Origin: Gordonia sp. SL306
GTDB lineage: Bacteria; Actinomycetota; Actinomycetes; Mycobacteriales; Mycobacteriaceae
Length of the DNA stretch: 64,000 bases
Direction of reading: 5' to 3'
NCBI RefSeq assembly: GCF_026625785.1
Contig: NZ_CP113063.1
Span: forward strand, 1,364,001-1,428,000
In this document: positions 1 to 8,562 of the stretch, piece after piece
Position numbering within the stretch: position 1 is the first letter of the stretch
Layout of the letters: each line of letters opens with the position of its first letter
Made by a program: the position numbers and the translations under genes
The notes under the pieces: generated by a model
The model's input: only the letters and a program-made list of their open reading frames with translations
The model's database searches: none
What the model was told of the DNA's origin: nothing

Positions 1-878
1 TACAGCGCCCGCGATTCCCACCACGAGAGCTTGCCGCGGTGGCCGACGACCTTGCCGATGGTCAGGATCAGCGGGCCGACGAGCGCGTTGCCCTGTTCGT
101 TGAGCGAGGCCAGCGTCGACTCGATGGTCCGCTGGGCGCAGGTGGTGCCGTTGACGGTGATGGCGACCGGGGTCTGGGCGGCCATACCGTGTTCGGTCAG
201 CGCGCTCGCGGTCTCCGCGAGGTGTCCGGCGGTTGCGTGCAGCACCAGCGGGCCGGGGGCCGCGGCGAGCGCCGCCCAATCGACACCCTCGGACCGTACA
301 TCGGCCTCGGTGTGACTGGATCCGAGCGGCATGCCCGCGTAGCTCGGCACCACGGACGCGGCGGGGAGCCCGGGCAGAACCTCGAACTGCACCGACGACC
401 GCGCGACGGCATTCACCTCGGCGAGCACCGAGTCGGTGGTGAGGGGATCACCCGAGACCACTCGCACCACGTCGTCGCCCGCCCTGGCGGCTGCCACGAG
501 GGTCTTGGCGACCTCGGCCGGATCGCCGAGCGCCGGATGCACCACCGATGTCTCGTCCGAGTCGCCCTCGACGTCGGGGTCGGCGGCCTTCGGGGATTCG
601 GCGTCGGCCGGATCGGACTTACCTGGGTCGACCTTCGTGGCGGCGTCCTTGGTGGCGTCCTTGCCCGCGTTCTTGCCCGACCGTGCCGACGACTCGGATT
701 CGACGCGATTGGCCGCGCCGATCATGTCGACCACACCGGCCGGGACGTCGGGATCGATGTAGGCCGTGGTGGCCTTCTCGATGACGTTTCGGGCGCGCAC
801 GGTCAGCAGGTCGGGGTCACCTGGTCCCGACCCGACGAACAGGATCCGTCCCGGATTGACCTTTTTCGTACGGCTCAT
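1..878 (-). CDS. hemD: Uroporphyrinogen-III C-methyltransferase/synthase (HemD-CobA type), 5' part
   Basis: The gene is cut by the window edge. The frame opens at ATG 878-876 and stays open to base 1, giving about 292 codons of a protein that is usually 500-560 residues. The visible part is the SAM-dependent uroporphyrinogen-III methylase (precorrin-2 synthesis): glycine-rich SAM loop GSGPGDPDLLT at residues 16-26, a later VVSGDP block, and the family ending LTIGKVVGHRGKLSWWE. The uroporphyrinogen-III synthase half would lie outside the window, which I infer from the rex-hemA-hemC-hemD order known in actinobacteria. A Lys/Ala/Asp-rich insertion of about 40 residues (roughly 60-100) interrupts the methylase domain. 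It lies 113 bp downstream of hemC on the same strand. Confidence 0.88.
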   Translation of the reverse strand, partial: MSRTKKVNPGRILFVGSGPGDPDLLTVRARNVIEKATTAYIDPDVPAGVVDMIGAANRVESESSARSGKNAGKDATKDAATKVDPGKSDPADAESPKAADPDVEGDSDETSVVHPALGDPAEVAKTLVAAARAGDDVVRVVSGDPLTTDSVLAEVNAVARSSVQFEVLPGLPAASVVPSYAGMPLGSSHTEADVRSEGVDWAALAAAPGPLVLHATAGHLAETASALTEHGMAAQTPVAITVNGTTCAQRTIESTLASLNEQGNALVGPLILTIGKVVGHRGKLSWWESRAL

Positions 879-991
879 GAGTTCGCACTCTCCTGCCCCT
901 GTCGGAGCTGCAGTTCTCTCTGCTACCGGAGTCGCGAGGGTGAGTGGGCTCGATTGTCGCGACCCGCTCACCAAGGGCGCCGAGGGCGCCG

Positions 992-1948
992 CTAGGCTTG
1001 CGAACCGCGGCCGACGAGCACGCCCGCTCCCAGCTCCAGCAGTTCGGCGGCGAGATCCTTGCCGAGTTGCTCTGCACGATCGACGGGTCCCACCACCGAG
1101 GCACGGATCACATCCGATCCGTCCTCGGCCGCCACTGCCGCGCGGAGCGACAGTTCGGCGAAGATGCGCCCGTCGTCGTCGATCGACTCGACCACCTCGG
1201 CGATCGCTCCGACCGGGGCGGTGCACCCGGCCTCGAGGGCCGCGAGCACCGATCGCTCGGCGTCGATCGCCGTATGTGTGGACGCGTCGTCCAACTCGGC
1301 GAGTATTCTCACCAGTTCGGCATCGTCGGAGCGGCACTCCACGGCCAAGGCCCCCTGTGCCGGCGCCGGTAGCATGACCACCGGCTCCAGCGCCTCGCTG
1401 ACCTCATCGGCCCTGCCGATGCGTACCAGACCGGCTCTGGCGACCACGACCGCATCGAGTTCACCGCTGGCGACTTTGCCCAACCGAGAGTCAAGGTTGC
1501 CTCGTAGGGGGCGGATTTCCAAACCGAGACCCAATGCTCTAAGCTGTGCCGCCCGGCGTGGCGCCGAGGTCCCGACCGTGGACCCGGGAGGCAGTTCCCC
1601 GAGCACCATCCCATCCCTGCTGACCAGCGCATCTCTGGGATCCTCGCGGGGCGGGACGGCGGCGATGGTCAGTCCGGATTCCGGTGCCGTCGGCAGATCT
1701 TTGTACGAGTGGATCGCGACGTCGATCTCGTCGTTGTGGAGCGCGACGCGGATAGCCGTGGTGAACACCCCGACGCCGATCTCGGCAACCGGCGCCTGCG
1801 AGGCATCACCGGCGGTCCGGATGATGACCAACTCGGCCGGGTGCCCGGCGGCGATCAAGGCATCGGCGACGGTCTGGGCCTGGGTGGTGGCCAGCAACGA
1901 ACCACGAGTACCGATGCGGATCACGTTGCTGTCGGCTCCCGCGCTCAC
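992..1948 (-). CDS. hemC: Hydroxymethylbilane synthase (porphobilinogen deaminase)
   Basis: Cytoplasmic enzyme that condenses four porphobilinogens into hydroxymethylbilane, the third step of tetrapyrrole synthesis from glutamate. 318 residues, normal for the family. Visible blocks are [11 protein letters not shown] near the N-terminus, [29 protein letters not shown] and the dipyrromethane-cofactor cysteine in [12 protein letters not shown] take GTG 1948 as start because it overlaps the hemA stop as GTGA (translational coupling) and gives the family-length N-terminus. The frame stays open far upstream through hemA, but that extension has no family similarity. Same operon as rex and hemA. Confidence 0.95.
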   Translation of the reverse strand: MSAGADSNVIRIGTRGSLLATTQAQTVADALIAAGHPAELVIIRTAGDASQAPVAEIGVGVFTTAIRVALHNDEIDVAIHSYKDLPTAPESGLTIAAVPPREDPRDALVSRDGMVLGELPPGSTVGTSAPRRAAQLRALGLGLEIRPLRGNLDSRLGKVASGELDAVVVARAGLVRIGRADEVSEALEPVVMLPAPAQGALAVECRSDDAELVRILAELDDASTHTAIDAERSVLAALEAGCTAPVGAIAEVVESIDDDGRIFAELSLRAAVAAEDGSDVIRASVVGPVDRAEQLGKDLAAELLELGAGVLVGRGSQA

Positions 1949-3303
1949 TGCTCGGTCCGGCCGGCGTCGCCCATCTCCGGCGCCGAGACCGATTCCGCGG
2001 CACCCGGTCTGAGCTCGAAGAGTTCGCGCAGCGCCTCGGCGTAGTGGTCGCCGTTCGGGGTCGAGGCGAGTTGCTTCACCCGGACGGTCGGGGCGTGGAG
2101 CAGCTTGTCGACGACACGTCGCACGGTCTTGGCGACCTCGTCGCGCTGCGGGTCGTCGAGGCCGGGCAGTCGGGTCTCGAGGCGCAGGATCTCCGCCTCG
2201 ACGACGTCGGCGGCGCGCTGACGCAGCGCGGCGACGGTCGGGGTCACCTCGGCCTGACGCTGGTGGGTCAGGTAGTCGGCGAGTTCGGCGGCCACGATGG
2301 ACCGTGCGGCGTTGGTGTCGTTCTCCGCGGCCTGGGTCTCGGAATCTCCGCGCAAGCCCTCGATGTCGACGACGTGGACGCCGGGCAGCCGTCCGGCGGC
2401 GGGGTCGACGTTGCGAGGCAGGCCGAGGTCGCAGATGACCAGCGGGCGCCCATCGGTCCGGGCAGCGAGCGCCGAGTGCACCTCGCCGACGCTGACCACC
2501 GTTCCGACCGATCCGGTGCAGGTGACCACGACGTCGGCGACGGCCATCGCGGCGGGCAGCTCGTCCAACCCGGCACCGCGGACCGCGATGCCGTGATTGG
2601 CGGCGATGTTGCCTGCGAGGTGTTCGGCGTTGGCGACGGTGCGGTTGACCACGACGAGATCGCGGACACCTTCGCGGGCGAGCTGCGCGGTCGCGAGGCC
2701 GCCCATCGCCCCGGCACCGACCACAACGGCCGAACGCAGCCCTGAGGTGGTCGCGGTGCCCTCTGAGCTCGACAGGACGGCCTGCGCCCGATGCAGTGCC
2801 ACCGAGACGACGGAGGCACCCGCGCGGTCGATCCCCGTCTCGGTGTGGACGCGCTTGCCGACGCGCAGCGCCTGCTGTGCGAGTTCGTGCATGACCCGGC
2901 CGGTGGACTGATTCGCATCCGCGTCCAGGTAGGCGTTGCGGATCTGCCCGAGGATCTGCTGCTCGCCGACGACCAGCGAGTCGAGTCCGGCGGCGACGGT
3001 GAAGAGATGTTCGACGGCCGCCTCCGAGTAGCGGACGTAGGCGTGGCGGGTCATCTCCGTGACGGTCATCCCCGAATGGTCGCCGAGGACCGCACCGACC
3101 GCTTCGAGTGCGGGGTGGAACGCGTCGACCACCGCGTAGATCTCCACGCGGTTGCACGTCGAGACGAGCATCGCCTCGGAGATCGCCCGTGACGACAGCA
3201 GTGCGTCGACGAGCTTGGGTCGATCGTGGTCGGAGACCGCCAACCGCTCGAGCACCTCCACGGGTGCACTGCGATGCGAGACCCCGAACAACAAAACACT
3301 CAC
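1945..3303 (-). CDS. hemA: Glutamyl-tRNA reductase
   Basis: NADPH-dependent reduction of glutamyl-tRNA(Glu) to glutamate-1-semialdehyde, the committed step of the C5 route to 5-aminolevulinate. 452 residues. The N-terminal block begins [12 protein letters not shown]; the catalytic cysteine is Cys50 in STCNRVEIY; an NADPH-binding GAGAMGG motif lies near residue 195; a C-terminal helical dimerisation region follows. Start is GTG 3303, overlapping the rex stop as GTGA, so rex, hemA and hemC form a coupled chain. Co-transcription with the NADH/NAD+ sensor Rex ties heme supply to redox state, as known for the Streptomyces rex-hemACD operon. Confidence 0.95.
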   Translation of the reverse strand: MSVLLFGVSHRSAPVEVLERLAVSDHDRPKLVDALLSSRAISEAMLVSTCNRVEIYAVVDAFHPALEAVGAVLGDHSGMTVTEMTRHAYVRYSEAAVEHLFTVAAGLDSLVVGEQQILGQIRNAYLDADANQSTGRVMHELAQQALRVGKRVHTETGIDRAGASVVSVALHRAQAVLSSSEGTATTSGLRSAVVVGAGAMGGLATAQLAREGVRDLVVVNRTVANAEHLAGNIAANHGIAVRGAGLDELPAAMAVADVVVTCTGSVGTVVSVGEVHSALAARTDGRPLVICDLGLPRNVDPAAGRLPGVHVVDIEGLRGDSETQAAENDTNAARSIVAAELADYLTHQRQAEVTPTVAALRQRAADVVEAEILRLETRLPGLDDPQRDEVAKTVRRVVDKLLHAPTVRVKQLASTPNGDHYAEALRELFELRPGAAESVSAPEMGDAGRTEQ

Positions 3304-4184
3304 GCCGTCACCGTTTCCTCACCCGTGGGTGAGCCCATTCGATCCATACGGGTCCCACCCATTGCGGGTTTCCTGTTCGACGCACGCACACCCGTCGTCC
3401 GACCGGCCGAGGCCGATCCGGGACGCGTTCGCGTCGCGTTGAACGCCAACACCTGTAGCTCCAAGGCTAGATCAACCTGTCGGACGACAACATCGGAGTC
3501 CGTCCTCAGTGTCATTTGAGTGACGTTGAGCAGTTGTCGGACACCGGCCCCGGTGAATGCGTCACACGCGGCCTGAGCGGTGGCGTCGTCGGTCGCGATG
3601 ACCCCGATCTCGATTGCCTCGGCGCCGTGACCTGCGCAGACATCGGCGATCGTGGACAGCGGCGCGATCACCGGGCCACCCGGCTCGATGATGCTGCCGA
3701 TCAGGGTCGGGTCTGCGTCGAACATCGCCACGACTCGGAATCCGCGACCGAATCCGGCGTGCGCGAGCAATGCACTGCCGAGCCGTCCCGCCCCGGCGAG
3801 CGCCACCGCGTGCGCGCTGTCGGTGTGCAGGGCGAGGGAGATCCGTGCCGTCAGCCGTCCGACGTCGTAGCCGACCCCACGCACGCCGTTGGCGCCCACA
3901 TGGGACAGATCTTTGCGCAGGATCGCCGAGTTGACGCCGGCCGCCGTTGCCAGCTGGACGCTGGAGGCCACCAGGACGCCCTGCTCGCTGAAGGACCGCA
4001 GCACGTGAAGGTAGGTCGCCAGGCGGGTCACCGTCGGTTCCGGGATGTCCGGGCTCACCGCGAACGTGTCGTCCGCCGAGGACGTGGACACCGACTTGTC
4101 GGATGTGGGGGCCTCAGAGCCTGTCGCGCTGCCGCTCACGGTCTGGTCATCCTCCTCCGGCCGTCGGCGGAAACCACCCGCCAT
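3300..4184 (-). CDS. rex: Redox-sensing transcriptional repressor Rex
   Basis: Homodimeric repressor that leaves DNA when NADH replaces NAD+. 294 residues. After a variable 45-residue acidic N-terminus comes the winged-helix domain ([18 protein letters not shown] to [17 protein letters not shown]). The Rossmann domain follows with [14 protein letters not shown] and the usual Rex sequence ending in NVTQMTLR. Start is ATG 4184. It is the first gene of the rex-hemA-hemC-hemD unit and overlaps hemA by 4 bp. I found no clear TTGTGAA-N4-TTCACAA Rex operator upstream, so autoregulation is not shown here. Confidence 0.93.
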   Translation of the reverse strand: MAGGFRRRPEEDDQTVSGSATGSEAPTSDKSVSTSSADDTFAVSPDIPEPTVTRLATYLHVLRSFSEQGVLVASSVQLATAAGVNSAILRKDLSHVGANGVRGVGYDVGRLTARISLALHTDSAHAVALAGAGRLGSALLAHAGFGRGFRVVAMFDADPTLIGSIIEPGGPVIAPLSTIADVCAGHGAEAIEIGVIATDDATAQAACDAFTGAGVRQLLNVTQMTLRTDSDVVVRQVDLALELQVLAFNATRTRPGSASAGRTTGVRASNRKPAMGGTRMDRMGSPTGEETVTA

Positions 4185-4276
4185 CCCCCATCCAGATCCC
4201 CGTACCGGACCTCAGCGTATACCGCGCGACAACCTCTTCCGCCCCCGACCGCCGAGTCCCGTCAGCCTCACTGTCC

Positions 4277-4546
4277 TCAGCCGTCACGCCTCGCCAGATC
4301 GGCCCGCAGGCGGGGCTCGTCGATCTCCCAGTAGCTGTGTTCCTCGCCGTCGAGCAGCAGCACCGGCAGCCGGTCGCCGAACTCCGCTCGCACCGTCGGA
4401 TCGCCGTCGTCGGCGGCCCGATCCACGTCCACCTCGTCGAAACCGGTCCCGAGTTCGGAGCAGATCCTGGCGAGGTCGGCGCGGGCGGTGGCGCAAGCCG
4501 AACAGTCCGCTCGCGTGAGCAACGTCAACGGCATGGCGCGTTCCAC
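4277..4546 (-). CDS. Glutaredoxin-like (thioredoxin-fold) protein
   Basis: Small cytoplasmic thioredoxin-fold protein of 89 residues, matching the Rv0508 type next to hemA in mycobacteria. The redox motif is CSAC, in the N-terminal block LTLLTRADCSACATAR; the conserved cis-proline segment is DRLPVLLLDG; the end WEIDEPRLRADLA is typical of the family (DUF836/glutaredoxin-like). I choose GTG 4546 because it follows an almost ideal Shine-Dalgarno sequence, GGAGGTGATC; ATG 4534 is the alternative. It lies 92 bp upstream of rex on the same strand. Its substrate is unknown; mycothiol- or thiol-linked reduction is an inference. Confidence 0.85.
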   Translation of the reverse strand: MERAMPLTLLTRADCSACATARADLARICSELGTGFDEVDVDRAADDGDPTVRAEFGDRLPVLLLDGEEHSYWEIDEPRLRADLARRDG

Positions 4547-4593
4547 CGATCACCTCCATCGCGGCCGCGTCGTCGGCCTTGTTCCGTCAGCCT

Positions 4594-4614
4594 TGTCACA
4601 GCGCCAGTGTGACA
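4594..4614. promoter_or_regulatory. Inverted repeat TGTCACA-N7-TGTGACA
   Basis: Perfect 7-bp arms around a 7-nt spacer, in the 151-bp gap between the leftward glutaredoxin/rex/hem genes and the rightward HAD gene. Position and symmetry suit an operator serving one or both divergent units. It does not fit the Rex box, and the CRP half-sites TGTGA/TCACA are in reversed order, so I name no regulator. Confidence 0.4.
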
Positions 4615-4697
4615 CCCTCACGATCGAGCCCGACTAGTCTGGACCGTGGCTACTGTGGACATCCGGAGACGGAACCGAAGGCGTGGGAGGTTGACCT

Positions 4698-5888
4698 GTG
4701 GGCGAAGCTCCGGACGGCGCCGGGAGCGAAGCGAGCGGGCCACCTGGGCACGGCGCCGGGAGCGAAGCGAGCGGGCCCGAGGTCGACAACACCGATGCCA
4801 CCACCCCGGCCCTCGATGAGACCGCGCTCGATGGTGAGGACTGGGAGACTCACGCCGAGAGCATCGATCCGTCGGGAACCGGCGGCGACGACGGACTCGA
4901 CGACTCGGGCGGCGACGACACCGTCGATGATGACGAGGACGCCTCACGGGTAGCCACCTGGATCTCCGAACGTGCCCGCGCCACCAGCGGTCGCTTCCGA
5001 CAGACGGCTCACGAACTACGTCAGGCCCTGGCCGGTGAGGCGAGCGCCCGGGTCGCCGTCGACACGCTGCGCGCCCGGCCACCGTCGGACGAGGAACCCC
5101 CGGAGACCCCGCGTGATCTGACCGCCGCTGCGTTCTTCGACGTCGACAACACTCTTGTTCAGGGCGCGTCGATCATCCACTTCGCCCGTGGCCTGGCCGC
5201 GCACAAGTACTTCACCTACGGTGACATCCTCGACTTCGCGTGGACGCAGGCGAAGTTCCAGATCACCGGCAAGGAGAATCCCGACGATGTCGCGGAAGGT
5301 CGCGAGAAGGCGCTCTCCTTCATCGCCGGACGCCAGACCTCGGAGCTGATCCAGCTCGGCGAAGAGATCTACGACGAGTACATCGCCGACAAGATCTGGC
5401 CCGGCACAAGGGCTTTGGCACAACGTCATCTGGACGCGGGTCAGCAGGTGTGGCTGGTGACGGCAACGCCGGTGGAACTCGCGCAGACGATCGCCGAGCG
5501 TCTGGGGCTGACCGGCGCCCTCGGTACCGTCGCCGAGAGTGTCGACGGCGTGTTCACCGGTCGACTCGTCGGCGACATCCTGCACGGTCCCGGCAAGGCG
5601 CACGCGGTGCGCGCGCTGGCGATCCGGGAGGGTCTGAACCTCAAGCGCTGCACCGCATATTCGGACTCGCACAACGATGTGCCCATGCTGTCCCTGGTCG
5701 GGACGGCGGTGGCGATCAACCCGGACGCCGACCTCCGCGAGGTGGCCAAGGTGCGCGGTTGGGAGATGTACGACTTCCGGACCGCCCGCAAGGCGGCGAA
5801 GTACGGCGCGACGACGGCGTTGGTGCTCGGCGCGGCCGGCGCGGGTGCGGCGACCGCGACGAGGTTCTGGCGGCAGACCCGGAACTGA
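4698..5888 (+). CDS. HAD-superfamily IB phosphatase (SerB1/Rv0505c type) with acidic N-terminus
   Basis: 396 residues. About 130 N-terminal residues are low-complexity, acidic and Gly/Asp/Glu-rich. The HAD domain starts at [13 protein letters not shown], with nucleophile Asp and acid/base Asp in DVDNT. Motif II is [10 protein letters not shown], and motif III/IV is [12 protein letters not shown] near residue 325. The C-terminus has a hydrophobic Ala/Gly-rich stretch (residues ~375-390) that may anchor it to the membrane. It resembles mycobacterial SerB1-type HAD-IB proteins, but the substrate (phosphoserine or a phospholipid phosphate) cannot be read from sequence. Start is GTG 4698, 7 nt after GGGAGG. 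A 28-bp direct repeat lies within the first 30 codons. Confidence 0.85.
   Translation: MGEAPDGAGSEASGPPGHGAGSEASGPEVDNTDATTPALDETALDGEDWETHAESIDPSGTGGDDGLDDSGGDDTVDDDEDASRVATWISERARATSGRFRQTAHELRQALAGEASARVAVDTLRARPPSDEEPPETPRDLTAAAFFDVDNTLVQGASIIHFARGLAAHKYFTYGDILDFAWTQAKFQITGKENPDDVAEGREKALSFIAGRQTSELIQLGEEIYDEYIADKIWPGTRALAQRHLDAGQQVWLVTATPVELAQTIAERLGLTGALGTVAESVDGVFTGRLVGDILHGPGKAHAVRALAIREGLNLKRCTAYSDSHNDVPMLSLVGTAVAINPDADLREVAKVRGWEMYDFRTARKAAKYGATTALVLGAAGAGAATATRFWRQTRN
4714..4777. repeat. 28-bp direct repeat inside the HAD gene
   Basis: Two identical 28-bp copies, 4714-4741 and 4750-4777, start 36 bp apart. The period is a multiple of three, so the frame is kept and both copies encode the same peptide, GAGSEASGP. 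This looks like a recent in-frame duplication in a non-conserved N-terminus. Confidence 0.85.
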
Positions 5889-5895
5889 GGCCCGG

Positions 5896-5979
5896 ATTGC
5901 TGTCGGCGCGAAGTCGGTTGCCGTCGGCGGGAAATGGGTTGCTGTCGGCGGGGGATGGGTTGCTGTCGGCGGGGGCTAC
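5896..5979. repeat. Four-unit array of a 21-nt intergenic repeat (family A)
   Basis: Four units of exactly 21 nt begin at 5896, 5917, 5938 and 5959, each built on GTTGCTGTCGGCGGG. The array fills the gap between the convergent HAD and alcohol dehydrogenase genes, and its last unit contains the dehydrogenase stop codon. Copies in the reverse orientation recur at 42286-42355 and 43962-44024. There are no unique spacers, so it is not a CRISPR array. Confidence 0.85.
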
Positions 5980-7139
5980 AGCGTAGCGACATCCGACATC
6001 GGATCGATCAGCACCTTTGCGTGATGCTCGGCGCCGGCGAGCGCGTCGAACGCCGCCTGCACCCCACCGAGTCCGACGGTTGCGGTGATCAACGGACTCG
6101 GGTCCACCTCGGCGTCTGCGATCATGTGCAGGGTATCGCGGAATTCGCCTGGGTCGTAACCGAAGACGAAGCGAAGATCGATCTCCTTGTTGATCGTCAT
6201 GGCCGGCCGGAAGGTGTCGGGCTGCATGCACACGCCGACCACGACGACCCGTGACCGGAACGGCGCATGGGACACGATGTCCTCGATGATGCCGGGCACG
6301 CCGACACACTCGAACACCACCGGTCCCCGCGGTGTCGCACCGACGCGTTCGGCGAGCCGCATCACCTTCCACCACGGCACACCGGGGATTCGCTGCAGTT
6401 CGTGCATCGCGCCGAACGCGGTGTCGAACAGGTCGCTCGCGCGGGTCAGGTACTTGCGCTTCTCGGTGCACGCGTCCCACGGTGACTCGGCCGTCGGGTC
6501 GACCACGACGTCTGCCCCGCAGCGTCGCGCGAGCGCCCGGCGACCGGCCGAGAGGTCACTGGCCACCACCGATCGGACTCCTGCCGCCTTCAGCATCAGG
6601 ATCACCGCGAGCCCGATCGGTCCGCAACCGATCACCACCGCGACGTCACGCTTGCCGACGTCACCGCGCCGGACCGCGTGGTGCGCGACCGCCAACGGCT
6701 CGGTGAGGGCGGCGAGATCCGCCGTCACGTTGTCGGGCACCGGCATCGTCAGGTCCTCGGCCACCAGCAGCAGGTCGGCGTAGGCGCCCGGCGCATGCAC
6801 CGACAGGCCGGTGAGGTGCGCGTCGTCGCCGTGCTTGATCATCGGCAGGGCAACCACCGATGTCCCCGGCGCCCAACGCTTTCGACACCCCGGCCCGTAC
6901 GCGACCACGTCACCGGTGAACTCGTGCCCCATGACCACTGATTCCGTCGACCGCATGAATCCGCCGTAGCCGACCTCATCGGCCACGGCGGCGCTGGCGT
7001 CGCAATGCGTACGCGCGTGGAGGTCGGAGCCACAGATACCCGCCCTGATGACGCGGATCAGTACCTGTCCCGGCCCCGGTGTCGGTATCGGGAGCTCGAC
7101 CACCGACAACTCACCGTCGCGGCATGCCACAGCCTTCAT
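5976..7139 (-). CDS. Zinc-type medium-chain alcohol dehydrogenase
   Basis: 387-residue NAD(P)-dependent dehydrogenase of the MDR superfamily. Catalytic-zinc motifs are RAGICGSDLH near residue 37, MGHEFTG near 70 and LTEPLAVAHH near 150. The Rossmann glycine motif is VVIGCGPIGLAV. The four-cysteine lobe that binds structural zinc in classical alcohol dehydrogenases is missing; the region reads GPGCRKRWAPGTSVVALP. The substrate is unknown. ATG 7139 is the start; the acyltransferase gene ends 54 bp upstream on the same strand. The 3' end runs into a family A repeat array. Confidence 0.87.
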   Translation of the reverse strand: MKAVACRDGELSVVELPIPTPGPGQVLIRVIRAGICGSDLHARTHCDASAAVADEVGYGGFMRSTESVVMGHEFTGDVVAYGPGCRKRWAPGTSVVALPMIKHGDDAHLTGLSVHAPGAYADLLLVAEDLTMPVPDNVTADLAALTEPLAVAHHAVRRGDVGKRDVAVVIGCGPIGLAVILMLKAAGVRSVVASDLSAGRRALARRCGADVVVDPTAESPWDACTEKRKYLTRASDLFDTAFGAMHELQRIPGVPWWKVMRLAERVGATPRGPVVFECVGVPGIIEDIVSHAPFRSRVVVVGVCMQPDTFRPAMTINKEIDLRFVFGYDPGEFRDTLHMIADAEVDPSPLITATVGLGGVQAAFDALAGAEHHAKVLIDPMSDVATL

Positions 7140-7193
7140 CTTCGGTCCCCACCCTTCGTCGCCTCGCTGTCTTCCGGCGACGGCCGGGTTCGA

Positions 7194-8219
7194 TCAGCCG
7201 AAGTAGACGCTACCGCGACGGCTGAGCATACGGAACAAGGTCTGCTGGATTTCTTCACGGACGTGATCGGTCAGGTCGAAGACCACCATCGGATCGTCGG
7301 CGGAACTCTCGCCGTAGGAGCCGGTGTCGATCGGGCGACCGAAGTGGATGTGCCATTTCGACGGCAGCGGGACCACCCCGAGCGGACCGAGCCAGGGGAA
7401 GGTGGGGGTGACCGGAAAATACGGTAGACCAAGTACTTTCGCGATCGGCTTGAGATCGGCGAGCATCGGATAGATTTCTTCGGACCCCACGATGGAGACG
7501 GGGACGATGGGAGCGGCGTTGCGCAGGGCGGTGGTCACGAAGCCACCACGCCCGAACCGCTGCAGCTTGTAGCGGTCCTTGTACAACTTCCCGATGCCCT
7601 TGTAACCCTCGGGCCACACCGCGGTGAGTTCGCCTGCCCGCAGCAGCCGGTCGGCGTCGTGATTGCAGGCGAGGGTGGCGCCGATTCGGCGGGCGACCTC
7701 GCTGACACCGGGGGTGTCGAATGCCATGTCGGCAGCCAGAACTCGCAGATAACGTCCGGCCGGGTGATTGTCCCGCACGGCCAGCGACGTCATGATCGCG
7801 TCGATCGGGAGCGTGCCCGCGTGGTTCGCCACCAGGAGCGCCCCGCCCTCGGTCGGCAGGTTCTCGATCCCGGTGACCTCGACACGGAACCACTTCTCGT
7901 AGACCTGCCGGATCGCCGGGAACCACACCGACTCGGTGAAGTGCGGATCGAAGCCGAACTCGTCGACCTCGTACTCACCGGTCATCCGTTCCCGGATGAA
8001 CCCGGCGGTCGCGGTCAGCGAGTCGGCGACCGCACCCCGGATACCGGAGAGCGAGAAGAGCGGGCTCGACCGCGACGGACCCAGGTGCTCGACAAGGGGC
8101 TCGGCGGGCAGCCGCACGTCCTCGTTGATCGGCGTCACGCGCGCGGGCGGCAGCCCGAAGCCATCGGTGTTGGGATGTCCGGGTTGTGTGCCTTGTCCGG
8201 AATTTTGTTGCACCGTCAT
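7194..8219 (-). CDS. 1-acyl-sn-glycerol-3-phosphate acyltransferase-like protein (Rv0502 type)
   Basis: PlsC/LPLAT-superfamily acyltransferase, expected to acylate lysophosphatidic acid or a related glycerolipid at the membrane. The acyltransferase block reads LLVANHAGTLPID, followed by the second motif WPEGYKGIGK and the substrate block IVPVSIVGSEEIYP. From ATG 8219 (MTVQQNSGQG) it has 341 residues. The frame stays open another 59 codons upstream to GTG/ATG codons near 8396, but that stretch is Arg/Ala-rich and looks non-coding. It is the last gene of the conserved ppx-to-plsC minus-strand run. Confidence 0.87.
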   Translation of the reverse strand: MTVQQNSGQGTQPGHPNTDGFGLPPARVTPINEDVRLPAEPLVEHLGPSRSSPLFSLSGIRGAVADSLTATAGFIRERMTGEYEVDEFGFDPHFTESVWFPAIRQVYEKWFRVEVTGIENLPTEGGALLVANHAGTLPIDAIMTSLAVRDNHPAGRYLRVLAADMAFDTPGVSEVARRIGATLACNHDADRLLRAGELTAVWPEGYKGIGKLYKDRYKLQRFGRGGFVTTALRNAAPIVPVSIVGSEEIYPMLADLKPIAKVLGLPYFPVTPTFPWLGPLGVVPLPSKWHIHFGRPIDTGSYGESSADDPMVVFDLTDHVREEIQQTLFRMLSRRGSVYFG

Positions 8220-8562
8220 AGTTTTCGCGGACGGCCGGGCTCCGGCGGGCTGCTGACTCGGGTGACGCGCACGGCCTTGTTCGCGCGCGGCACGACGGCT
8301 CGAATGTGGCGGTTCGACACCATCGCCCGGCGTCGCGTAGAGCTGGATCACCTTTGCAGTACGTGCGTCATTGGCGCCACCTGCCAAGAGTCTCACCCCT
8401 ACGTTCCACGTTGCGTTCGAACCCCGACGGCCACGATGGCGTCTCAGCGATTATGCTACGCGCTCACCGGACTGGGTCTGGTGTCCAAGTCTAAGGCCTA
8501 GGTCTCGTTCGTGCACAGGTGTGCGCGAAGTCACGCGGCCGAGTCCGACACGACGCCGATTC
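8220..8562. other. 343-bp intergenic region between the epimerase and acyltransferase genes
   Basis: The leader of the acyltransferase gene. On the minus strand a TAGCATAAT stretch near 8449-8457 could be a -10 element for a leader of about 200 nt, but no matching -35 is convincing. I see no RNA gene, repeat or hairpin terminator. The upstream extension of the acyltransferase frame (8220-8396) lies here. Confidence 0.3.

Noticed and set aside
992..3157. A single 721-codon open frame covering hemC and antisense-like hemA frames
   Set aside because: Only its C-terminal 318 codons match hemC; the rest is a shifted reading of hemA and has Arg/Gly-rich composition typical of high-GC shadow frames.
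4594..4614. Rex operator for the rex-hem operon
   Set aside because: The Rex box is TTGTGAA-N4-TTCACAA in orientation and spacing; the palindrome here has reversed half-sites and a 7-nt spacer.
8405..8430. A GTTCGAACC stretch that looks like a tRNA T-loop
   Set aside because: No matching acceptor stem, anticodon arm or CCA end can be folded around it; it is in the leader region of the acyltransferase gene.
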